This document shows positions 1 to 10,606 of a stretch of 64,000 nt of DNA, one piece after another; the stretch's first letter is position 1, and each line of letters starts with the position of its first letter. The position numbers and the translations under genes are program-made. Origin of the DNA: Baylisascaris procyonis (lineage: Eukaryota; Nematoda; Chromadorea; Rhabditida; Ascarididae); NCBI GenBank assembly GCA_037389465.1, contig JAZARR010000146.1:5240001-5304000 (forward strand), in the 5' to 3' direction. The notes below the pieces were generated by a model. It ran no database searches. It was not told where the DNA came from and worked only from the letters and a program-made list of their open reading frames with translations.

Positions 1-141
1 GTTTTTGTTTTTCATTTTAAATTCCAGTCTACCGAAATAGTATGTTGGAACCGCTCCAGAATGTCTGTGTTGGTAATTTGCTTAGAATGTTGAAATTCAT
101 TTTTTTGGTTGAATTGTTCCAAAAAAAAAAAAAAGTTTTAG

Positions 142-3100
142 GCTCAGTTGGAAAGACTGTATAAGCAGACAGTTGCTGGGGGCAGCGACCAGCTCAATGC
201 GATACAACAACTACAGAGAGAATTTCAACAGTTAAGGGCAAGTACACAACCATCACCAATAACTACAAGGTAGCTAGCTAGCTATTATTATTATTCAAAC
301 GGCAGGAGCATTTTGGCATAAATACTTTAGTGTATTTAAGAAAGAGAATATGAGGTATTCGCCTTACAATAATTCTATTTTACTTTTTTTGGCAAACACT
401 TAGTGAAATCAGAAATACTTGATAAACAGCAGCCAAGTGCTTTAGCATGAAATGCTCGCATAGCCACCACTGTGCTCATCTGTCCTTCTGAGTCAGCTTG
501 TTTTTGATTTCCTCTCACTATGTTTTTCTGCGACATATTTTGACCGCCCAATTTGACTTGCGTGCTCCAATTCGAAGAGATTCGGTGGAAAATAATCTTG
601 GCCCGATATTCTACGACCATTCCTGCTCTTTTTTTCTCGGGTTTCACGCAAAAGCGCATCCTCATTTCTCGCTAGCTTTGTTTTCCCTTTCAGCTTTGCT
701 TCATGTTTGAACCAGCTCTTCGCATATAGGTTTCCTGAATTTATTGCTGGAAAATTCAGATATCACGAGGAATGCATTCAAATAAGGTACGACATTAAAG
801 TATTGTCGCTGCTCATATACATTCATTCAGAAACTACGTTAATTTGGATGGATGTTTTTCTTTTGCTTGCAGGGCGCCGTCATCGCTACTAGATTTGTCT
901 TGCTCAATGCAGTGCGCCCCCCGAATCAGCATCACCGATGAAAACAACCGGTGCCTCACGCAGCCATCTTCCTCAACCACGTTCGATCCGGTTTCGTTGT
1001 TTGAAAAGCAGGTCCTTTTTCGTGCTCTTTTACCGCGTTTAACTCCGTAAACAAAAGGAAAATTTTCCGCCTGAATGTCAAGAAAAAATCCATCATGCAA
1101 AAGATGTCCAATATGATTTACGTGAGGAAAAAAATTTTTCAAGTTAAAAACTGTGACCGTTTCAAATTCACAGAGGCGGGTCCAAATATTCAAACAAATC
1201 CAAATATTCAAAAGTTAGTTTACCTCCTCTTTCTCCCCCTTCTCTCCAACCTCCTCACCCTTCTCTTAAAGTGTGCGTTTGTTTAGAGCAATGTTTTTGT
1301 TGAGGCCCAAATAAAGCATGTATGAATTTAGGCAGAGAAAATAGTGTTCGGTCAGCGGCCAGCAACTGCGATTGGCTTCTCGTCGACTCCAGATTCGTGC
1401 TCTCGAGAGCAGCGCTTTTCGCCATGCGAAACAGCAGCCAAATCGATAGTCAGCTCTCTTGAAATCCATCAAGTTGTCCATCAGCTGCGTTCTGCGCTGA
1501 ACAATCTGCATGTTGCATATGAGGAAACTCCGTCTCCGGTCAACGGTTGGCTTTGTGACATAAGCTTTTTGTTTGCTTCTAGCAACTTCTCAATTCTCAT
1601 AGCAAGGTCAGAGAGAGTATCGAGTTGCAGGATCTGTGCTGTTGATATGCAACGTAGATTTCGGGCTAACAAAGGTTATCGAGAATATTATGACCGAGGA
1701 GATGTGTAATTCCATTGACATAGTCGTGGGGGAAGTGAATTGGATAGCGTATGATATCACTGAGTTGTTTTTTGTTCTGTAAAAAATTTCGTCTCCATGT
1801 ATTCAAAATTTTTTTTTTTTATTAGGTCGTATTTGACGTGTCTGCTGTTGTTGTCAGTTTGAGTATTTTTGTGAGATTTTCAGAAAATTTGCACCTGGAA
1901 ATAGAATGAACCTATCAACGTTTTTTGAGGTGATTGTTGGCATGTGCCGTTTCTTCATTTTTCAGACTTTTGTTGTTATTTTTTGAATATGTAAATTCTT
2001 TGCACCAACTGTAGCCAAATGGTTGTACTGATTTATTTCACAAAAATCTCGCTCACAGTCAGTGAATGTATTCGTCGTGGCTGCAGCTACATAGTATAAA
2101 AGAAAATAGTCGTGAAATTTTTTTCTCCTTTTAGAAAGTTTCCTTTATAGCTCAAAATAGCCGAACTAGTATTGTGGTTTATTAAGCAATATTGTATGTG
2201 TTAGATCGGATTTATATTCAAATTTGAGGAAAAATGAAATGAACGTCATGTAACAAGTACAGAGAACAATAATTTTTCATGCTTGTGAATCAAAATAACT
2301 ATCTTTAAATTAGTGAATAGAAGATTATTCCGTTTGGAGGGACGGGGAAAAGGAAAGTAGCGTAAAACGGATCCTGATTGAACGGCTTCCTTTTGGATGT
2401 TGGAAGGAATGTAGGGCTCGGATCTTCTCTTCAGAGAAGTACGGCGCTGTCGGCTTTAATAAACTCTTTATTTGCGTCTATTTTTCTGCAGTTTGAATGT
2501 TGAGTGTGTGTTTTTTGGACTATGCCATGAGTATTGTCACTTTTGAAAAGTGAAAGAATTGCTAGAAATGCATGGGTTGCTAACATTCGTTGCTTTCGTA
2601 GTGCTTCCTCTTTACTTCAGAAAAGTTTTTGATAAATGCTTGAGCTTATTTCAGAGACGCATCGAATTTGTGTGGGCAATGGTGATACAGGTCGTGTAGA
2701 AATCGGTGTCACTTCGGTGCCGTCATCAATCAATCAGATCAAAAGCAAGGTCCTCTCTTTCCTATTATATTTGCAACTATTCCTCAGAACCGAAATGACT
2801 TGGCAAAATTGTGATTGAGGAGGCAGTTGCGAAGAGTTTGGGGTGGGGAAGGAGGATCAGTAAGTTTTATTCAGTTCGGTTTGTTCTAAATCACGAAGAA
2901 GTCAGCATGTTTTTCTTGCCAGCGTGCATAAAGCGTGATTTCATGAAATTTTTATTTGATCCGTCATCCTGTCATCTCTTCTTCCCACTCGCCATCAAAC
3001 GAGTGAGATAGCATGACCTACTAGTTTGATCATCATTATAACTATATCAAATGATACGGTTTTCAACAGTTCACTGGCTCTTATATACAGCCATGCCAAG

Positions 3101-3253
3101 CATGTTATGGCGCGGTCTGAAATATTGAGGGAACGAGTTACGAGAGACCAATCGACCGTTTTACAGGTGGACTTTGTGTGTTCGGGTATTGACATAATGG
3201 GCTGTGGTCATCTTTGCTCGCAGCTCATCAGCAAGCTCAATTTGCCGACGTGA
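142..3253 (+). CDS. 3' end of a gene with a C-terminal KA1-like domain (probable AMPK/MARK-related Ser/Thr kinase tail; 5' part outside window)
   Basis: Five exons join in frame: 142-269, 873-1011, 1356-1545, 2655-2749 and 3167-3253 (TGA). They give 212 residues, and the gene starts left of the window. Seen: the first exon is Gln-rich and probably coiled coil (QLERLYKQTV, AIQQLQREFQQLR). Exons 2-3 are Ser/Thr/Pro-rich. The last ~90 residues run from SLEIHQVVHQLRSALNN through HRICVGNGDTGRVEIGV to LCSQLISKLNL. Known: this order (helix with a D-x-x-x-x-x-I/L-R pattern, a short strand with a Cys, then a closing helix ending L-x-L) fits KA1 domains at the C-terminus of MARK/PAR-1, BRSK and related kinases, which hold the kinase inactive or bind acidic lipids. 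Inferred: the gene is such a kinase. The basic residues usual in the middle of KA1 are not obvious here. The kinase domain is not in view, so another KA1-like protein is possible. The exon chain is firmer than the family name. Confidence 0.6.
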
Positions 3254-3859
3254 TCGCTTTGCACTTCGCCGCATGGGACCACGCTTGCAGTTATTGTTTT
3301 GTTGTTCGTTTGTTTGGGGGCCAGTTCGGCATATGCCACGTTATGAACATTTCCGCGTTTGCTGACTCTCTTTCAGCCAGTTATCGTGGTTACATTTCTC
3401 ATGCGGTTTTGTCTTCGATTGGTTGATGATTTGTTCATTCGTTGGTTCATTTTTGCTCTTTGGCTGCCAGCCATTTCATTGTCACGATCGATTTCCAGCA
3501 TGTTACTCGGGTATTGTTTTATTCAGTAAGCGCCCTATCAGATCTGAATGTTCCAATGTAAATCTACGTTCACTGGTTGTTTTTTTTTGCAGCGTTGTAC
3601 TTCACGTATAAGATTTTCATTTCACTTTACATGTTTTCATACTTACGATGTTTATTGGGCTTCTTGCCAAATGTTTTGCTCTCTTCCAAACGAATTTTTT
3701 CTCATGCGTTTCTCCGTTGATTCTATTTTAATACTATGGCCTTTTGTAATCTGTGTAAACTCGTTCGCATTTGTTTCGTTTTCTAGTCGCCGCCACCTGG
3801 TTTTTGCTTATGCTTGGTTTTCAAGTTTACTACAAGTTTCGTCTTGTACAAAGGATGCA

Positions 3860-3865
3860 AATAAA
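3860..3865 (+). promoter_or_regulatory. Candidate poly(A) signal of the KA1-domain gene
   Basis: A canonical AATAAA about 600 bases after the TGA at 3251-3253. It is the first perfect copy I noticed downstream. A weaker, earlier signal could be used instead. Confidence 0.35.
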
Positions 3866-4805
3866 GCCATTATTAGCTGTCCATCACTATCTTGCTCGAG
3901 TCAATGGTGTTGTTCTCTTTGAACGTACGTTGAAGAGGGCACTGTTGGTTTGTGCCCTACAACTCGAGACAGTTGAAGACAGAAAACAGGATTGTGCTAT
4001 TTTGGAATATGTATGAAAGGTGTTGATAGGCATGCATAGCAGTGTTGGTCTTTCGGACTGTCTATTGACTCATTATGCAAAATACCAGGTACACCTTTAG
4101 TTAGTAATTCTTGAGAAGCAGATGCACATTTCCAGATTAAGTAGATGTAGCATCTGATTAAGGTTGATGTTGGCTTCCTTCAGTTTTTCGAATTCACATA
4201 CCCGTTCACTGTTTCTGCTGTACAGTCGCAATCGCTCATTCGTCTGTCTTCACTATGAAGAACGCAGGTGATCGTCGACTATTGCAGATAACAATCGCTA
4301 GTTTGTTCATCATCGGTTGCATCAGTAATATCAGTAATAATAGCACTAAATTGTAACTGCACTTCAATGTATAATGATAGCAGTGGTTTGTATTGCGTTA
4401 CATTCATTTCAAACCATCGATGGGCAGCGTCGAGGGGTGCAGCGATGTGCACTTATGGTAGCTGCTGTACTCCCATAATCGAATGTCTAAGGCGGTGCGC
4501 AATGTGTTATCATACAATACTGGGGTAGTTGAAAACATAGTGCTCATAGTACAGCTGCAGTAGATGTGCTAGGGCGTGGAGGCCTCTGGCCGAAGGAGGG
4601 GGTGGGCTGGGGTAGGCAGAGGCAAAAAATTGGCTTGGGTAAGGTTGGTAGCACGAATGGCTTTTCCGCTTCCAGGTGTCACTCCACTCTCTTCCTCTTC
4701 CTGTGCACATCACCGTTTAGTTTCACGATTGCAGGGCTGATTAATGTGCACAGGAGCTGGAATCACTTCCTTTTTCAAATCTTATGGTTTTCAATTACCG
4801 TTGCT

Positions 4806-4811
4806 TTTATT
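4806..4811 (-). promoter_or_regulatory. Candidate poly(A) signal of the CDF gene
   Basis: TTTATT on the plus strand reads AATAAA on the minus strand, about 250 bases downstream of the TAG at 5063-5065. The distance suits a nematode 3' UTR. Confidence 0.4.
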
Positions 4812-5062
4812 ACATTCCTTCTATGTTAATATCTGCAAACTTTCTTTCCCAAATGCTAAACTTATAATCCCTCTGCCAACTTATTGCGTATAAGTGGGAG
4901 TTTTGTTGGGCTATGCTCGGAGTTTCCCTCTTGACACCGATGAAGAATGGTGCTTAAGGAATGGCAATTCTAAGCCACAGCAGGTGTTAGGCGCATAGAA
5001 GTGCTTATTTTAATGTTCATTATTTCTATCGAAAACAAGGGTATCATTTGATGTGTGTGAAA

Positions 5063-8000
5063 CTAGCAACAAGACTTCGTGCGGCAATGTTCATTGATGC
5101 ACTGCTGCCAGTACGTCGAGAGAGTTTCTTCAGTGATTAATGGCTCCACGGTGACTCGCCTTGCTCCGGCTTTCATTAGGACACTGCGAATCTAGAAAAG
5201 CGAACGTTTTTAGATGATAATTCAGTTCCCATCCATACAGTCGTTGTTTGTTCGCTGTATGGAAGAAATCAATGGCTGTTGTTCGCCTTGTTTGCTAGGA
5301 TTCATGGATTTGACATATCATTTGTATTTTCTTAGGGAGAGGTAACCTGCTGTGGGATGCCCTGATCTACAGCTAGCAGCAGCGACAGATAAAGGTGTTG
5401 GTCGTTTTTGTGTAGAAAAAGAACGTTTAGCGGGCTGACGTGAAATTTTTGGGAAAACGATTTTTATTAAAGAGTTGCAGGTTTTGCCGGGTAATATAGG
5501 TTTTGCCCTTTTCTTCGGCAGAAAAAGATGACTTTCCAGAAGTCGTCAACGAAAACATGAAGTGTTTTCTCTGTCAGACCCTAATTAGAGGCGAAGTACA
5601 TGACCCAACGAATTCCAAAAATACGCAAACTTTGCGAGGTTCCTTGCTTTTCTGTCAAGATGGTTTTTTATGGTTATTAAACCATACCTCGTTTTGTATC
5701 CTAACGACATTAGTTTGTGCTTTCTGTTCCCAATTGGGCTCTGCGGTCGAGCATCGATATACGACCGATAAAAATGCGTCAAATGAATCCATCGCCCATC
5801 GTCGATAAACGTGAATGTGCTGACAATATGCTGAGCAAAACTGTAATTCATCACTCTTAATCGGAAAGATTTGCTAATAAAAAACTTTGAGAGTGGCTAA
5901 AGAAACATGTGAGCATTTAGACGGGTTCAGGCTGTCGGAAATGGAAGGCAGACGGCAACGGCTGCAACTTTGTTGCAAGGCGGTTGTCACAGCAGCTTTT
6001 TCAATTCGACCACTGCATAAGCATTCAGATGAAATTTCTTTTATCACGAAGCGTTTCAATATATTTCAATATATAAGCGGAGATTTGAACTGATCCATCC
6101 GTCGGAAAATGTCTATACTATAGCATTGCCTCACTCTTAGTATAAGACGCATTGTAGGGAAGTAATCGCATGAACTTCGACATCAAAGTGCGCAGGAATG
6201 TACGTGTAGTAGAAATAGGGTTTTAATATTTAATCAACAGTAAGCAGCGCATGTTAGTACATCAAGTTGGCAAAAGGCAGATTGGCGGGATATGGATTAC
6301 TTTTGCAATCAACCGTTCCCAATAGTTCAAGTTTACGGCCGATCGCTTTCATTCATCGCCCACTCATTCCTACACACAAACGTTTTCACGCCATGCCTAC
6401 TCGTGTCTTCACTTCTGCCCGAGAATACACCAATAACGCGAAGGCCGCATATGAGGATGACATGGATAAGTGCAAACGTCAAATTGTTGCGCTAACCTTC
6501 GCGTTAATTTCAGCCTTAAATTCGTCCAGTTTGAAGTTGCTTGGAATATCACCGAATATTGGAGGCATTGATCGAAAGACTGAAAAAGTGTTTCTCATAA
6601 TTCCTATTCATATTTTTGTATATAACAGATTGATATAGTAGTTTAAAGACTTGCAAAAAACATGCAACTAAAAAACATCTGCAGTGATCAAATTCTTACA
6701 AGCCGGAAGGGCGATGAGGGCCAACATGGCCGAAGTAACCAATGTGAACGCCGGATCCGCCATCAAGACAACGCCGTCATCATGCGTAAAATAGTCGAGA
6801 ACAGCGACAAGCAGCGTGGCAACTGTCGACGAGAAATGAAGAAGTATATGCGACAAAAGACCGATATGTATGTGGGGCATTACTCGTGCACACATTAGCA
6901 CCAGTTTTATGAGTATATCCAGCAGCGTTAGTCCAATATATATACCTGAAGAAAGACTACGTTTTTTGAGAGGTTAACTTGAGTTTCCCCTTTACAAATT
7001 CCAAAGATAAACTTAGTTTTATTCCTGGCAATTCTGCCCTTAAAAGATTGCTCAAGAAAGAAGTTGCAGGATGCGCCAGAACGGCTGGCAGAATATGCGC
7101 TTTTGTGAATCTCATTGATCAGACGAGCCAGTATCGCAAACTGCCAACAAATAATGCAACGTGTGTAATGAACGATTCACATTCCAAATATATCGATCAG
7201 TCAAGCTTCCACAAACGTTCATATCATTAAGTTTCCCGACGGTAATCTTCTGCAAAATAGCTACTTTTTAACGAAAACGTTCGTAAAATCTGATTCAGTT
7301 AGGCATAAACTGCATGCGAATTTTTGGACAAATTCAAGTGTCTCTTTAGACTTTAATCGATTGTCTTGAAAGCCTGTAAAGGCGGTCGTCGGAAGCCTTA
7401 AGTTGTACGTCGCAAATTTCATCACTTTGGCTGCAACTAGCACCAGAAGTTGCGATTAAACGAACCGATAGATGGACACAGATAAGATATGTGCACACGC
7501 ATAGAGAAAGCGATGTCATAATGCGTTTTCTTCATTTCCCCCTTATTGGAACAGTTCAAACCTCGAATGCTAGACCGCAACAAAATCCACCACTGTGATG
7601 CCAAAACAGATCTCATACTAACTTAAGATTATTGGTATAAATAAAGCTTGAAACGATGCGCGTTGAACTGCTGCAAATATTTTACCACCCAAGAGATTGA
7701 CAATTATACGCTAATCGACGCAAAACAACCGGATGGATGACTATGGTCACAATAATCCCTCACGTTCTTTTCCACGTTGCACAAGAAAACGCTAAACATT
7801 TTCATGTTCACTTCATGTTGGTATTTAGCACATTATAGTCGACAATCCACGGAGAAGATGGATGTGATCTACGGTTTCAATATGGCGATTAGCTGTCGCG
7901 CTTCGCTGAACAAAGAAATGCTTTATAATTAATAATGATGATAATAATGCACATTGCTTTACACATCGAATGTTTGCCTCAAGTTAAGGAATTACTGCGT

Positions 8001-8920
8001 AGCTTAAATTTATGCATTTGTTTGCATGCGGGTGTTTGTGTTTAACCAACTAACGTGTTTGCGAAAATGATATAAGTGAACCTTTGAGATGGACTCCTTC
8101 GTCATGCCTCTCGACAAGCATTTGAGCCGCATGTGTGAAGTTGGCGAATATGAGCCCCTCGAAGGCAATGAAAGCGGCTGAACGAAGCACACCGGATGCA
8201 TTCTCACTGCACTCGAATCCCTGTAATTCTTCGTATTGATACTCTCAATGAACTCAACTTGTATTTCCTACGACCTAACTTCGTTAGAATCATATACTAT
8301 AAAAAAGCAATGTTGGAACTTGCTGAAGTCAGTTGAATTGAAGCAGATCGGCTTCGTGTTGGATCGCTTCTAGGAGTTTAAAGCATTTGACTGATGCAAA
8401 TGTCTCACCGCTTAGAATTTAATCGTAGGTGCTGAATTCAGAAATTGTTGCAATTTCCAAATTTTCATCTCGAAAGAACGGTTGAGGGAAAAAGCATAGT
8501 GTACTTGGAGTTATCCGTTTCATTTTACGAATAATATTGAAATCAAAGTTACTGGCTATTTTGGTATTTGTCATCGATAGTGTATTTGATGAACTCATCC
8601 TTGGGAAAGGTAGTAAAATCTGCTTAGAATAAAATGCAAATAAGACAGTATATTGTAAAAACATTTTGCGTATTCAAAAGCAGCAATGCCGCACTTCATA
8701 AATGATTCCTTGTGGTGAAAAGCGGCAAGTTGCTTGCAGTGCTCACCTTTGAACTGAGCGCAAGCACAAGGAAGAGTGTATCGCAGAGTGCAAGCCGTGC
8801 GGTTAAGCAATGAGTGAAGCAGACAGCAACGGTTTGTGCAACGAATAGCGAAACGAGAATCCAATAGTGTACGTACAGTTTGGGACGTAGCCGAATGCTA
8901 CTAATGATCGACAATAGCAT
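5063..8920 (-). CDS. Divergent cation diffusion facilitator (SLC30/ZnT-like) membrane transporter
   Basis: Six exons, minus strand: 8920-8747, 8220-8082, 6945-6700, 6579-6497, 5840-5688 and 5191-5063 (TAG). All junctions are in phase and encode 307 residues. Seen: six hydrophobic segments at about 14-34, 39-58, 69-90, 105-125, 132-158 and 164-188, then a cytosolic tail of ~120 residues. TM VI begins VLMADPAFTLVTSAMLAL, close to the family's Y-I-D-P-S-L-T. The tail has HIHVYRRW where CDF proteins have VHELHVW, then IRSVLMKAGARRVTVEP near the end, and finishes Cys-rich (CINEHC...SCC). Known: CDF proteins exchange Zn, Mn or similar ions for protons and work as dimers joined by the tail. Odd: the metal site looks degraded. 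The TM II H-x-x-x-D is replaced around LCDTLFLVLAL, and TM V has SHILLH (HxxxH) instead of HxxxD. Transport activity is therefore doubtful. The start ATG at 8918-8920 is the first Met in the exon; an extra 5' exon cannot be excluded. Confidence 0.75.
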
Positions 8921-10462
8921 TCCACTATTGTGATGCTCTCGATTGCTTCACTTCCGAAGTTGATGGCCGCAAACGCACACCAACGGCAGCACTTTTGCGT
9001 ATTGATAAGAAACGACAGAAGTTTGGCCCATCATTGCCGATGCGCTGATGCGGCCCTTCAGGATACGCCGTCGACTCACCCCTCACACATAATATAACAT
9101 GCGCCCTTCCCAGCCCCTGTTTGGTCTCTCCATCTCACTTTCTCGGTTGTTCAATTCTGTGGTGATTGCGTTTCGATTACCTAAGTTGCGATCAGCTGAA
9201 CAACGGAAGAGCATTAAGTTCAACTCATTCGTAAAAACTTTACACAAGTGTACCGATGAGAGGACGATGAAAGTTTGAACTGCAATTAACATCATCAAAT
9301 GAAAGATTATGTTAATTATATGTTAAGTAAACGAGGTGAACGCATTTCACCAATGGTGAATCAATTGTAGCTGTAATTGAATGAGCCCTCGCTATGTCCA
9401 AATTTTCTTTTTATCAAAATTTTCACACTGTTATAGGTTTTCGTTTGAGAATGTGGGATGATGTTGCATGTTCGCGTTAGTGATAGACCATCATCTCACA
9501 CAACTGAGCGCACCGGCAAAAATACAAAAATGCGCCTCATGCTTTATCTCTTTCAGTTACTAAACTTCAAAAGGGTGCGTGTATAAGAAAACTCTAAATA
9601 TGCCTCTGTTAAAAATGCTTAATGATGCGAAGTTTTTTTTTAGCTAAGATCTGGTCGCTCAGAAAGCATGAGTGGACACATGAGTGGTCAAGTAAATGAC
9701 CATCCACCTACACGAATTATGTAAATTTTAATGACATCAAGATCGAAACTCATTTTGAACTCGATGCCATTCACCTAGAAGAGCATCGCATAAACTGTTC
9801 TCTACATGTGAAACTAGCAAATTATATGTTTTACACAAACATAAACACATCATTCATAGGTATGAGCACTATATGAAGAAACAGATATACATATACACAA
9901 ACACTACAATAAAGCTATTATACAATAATCGAAAAAATTTCGGCGCGAAAATTAAGTCAGATGGCTGTCAGCAAAAATTTCAGGAAATTTAAATATTCAT
10001 ATTCCATTCACAATCAGACGAGCAAAAGTGAAATATATTTTAGTAAAACCACAGACTGTAGAGACATAAACACATGCACACACAAACACATTTGGAAGCA
10101 CACTTTAGTCGCATTGCTGATGAAAATTTGTGAAAAAAAAAGCAAATGCACAATATTGTAGAAGAATTTACGAATGTTAGTCAGCTAGAAAAGATTTCAC
10201 TCAGTGCGATGTTGATGTTGTTGCCAAATAAATATCGGAATACACAGTGGTGACCATAATAACGTTTGATATGATCTTTGATCCTTGGCGTCTTGATGTT
10301 TTATTTCTTGACCGTTGTTCGCGAAAATTGCAAATGCAAAGCACGATGCAATAAAATATAATGAATTTTTACCATAAATTTTGGGTTTTTTTAATCGTAA
10401 TGCATGGAAGTATGCAATTCATACATATCGGGTTGATTCGAGAGTACCTTTAGGGTTACTGT

Positions 10463-10606
10463 ATGGTTAAACTGTTTAAGTGAGCGATGTTGGTTAAATA
10501 AGCGAATTGGCTAATTGGTTAAATACTTGGTTAAATTGGTTAATGAGCGTTAAATTGGTTTAAACGATGTTAAGTTATTGATTAAATTGGTTAAATAAAA
10601 TAAGCG
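10463..10606. repeat. Degenerate tandem repeat of a TTGGTTAAAT-like unit
   Basis: Copies of (A/T)TGGTTAAAT, mixed with an AAGCGAATT/GAGCGATGTT spacer, recur about ten times over ~145 bases with substitutions and variable spacing. This looks like an old, decaying minisatellite. No coding potential. Confidence 0.6.

Larger units (their letters stand above)
3254..5062. other. Intergenic space between two converging 3' ends
   Basis: The plus-strand KA1 gene ends at 3253 and the minus-strand CDF gene at 5063. The first ~600 bases are T-rich and would be the 3' UTR of the left gene, with an AATAAA at 3860. The middle (about 3900-4800) has no ORF or splice pattern I can defend. A purine-rich G tract near 4590-4630 is unremarkable. 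Confidence 0.6.

Noticed and set aside
5503..5640. Minus-strand frame after the fifth CDF exon (GLTEKTLHVFVDDFWKV) as the last exon
   Set aside because: It does not match the CDF tail, whereas the exon at 5191-5063 gives the expected helix-turn-strand (IRSVLMKAG...VTVEP) in phase.
9083..9298. 71-residue minus-strand frame with a hydrophobic start (MMMLIAVQTFIVLSSVHLC)
   Set aside because: Could be a small secreted protein upstream of the CDF gene, but there is no splice, poly(A) or conservation evidence, and short frames like this are expected by chance.
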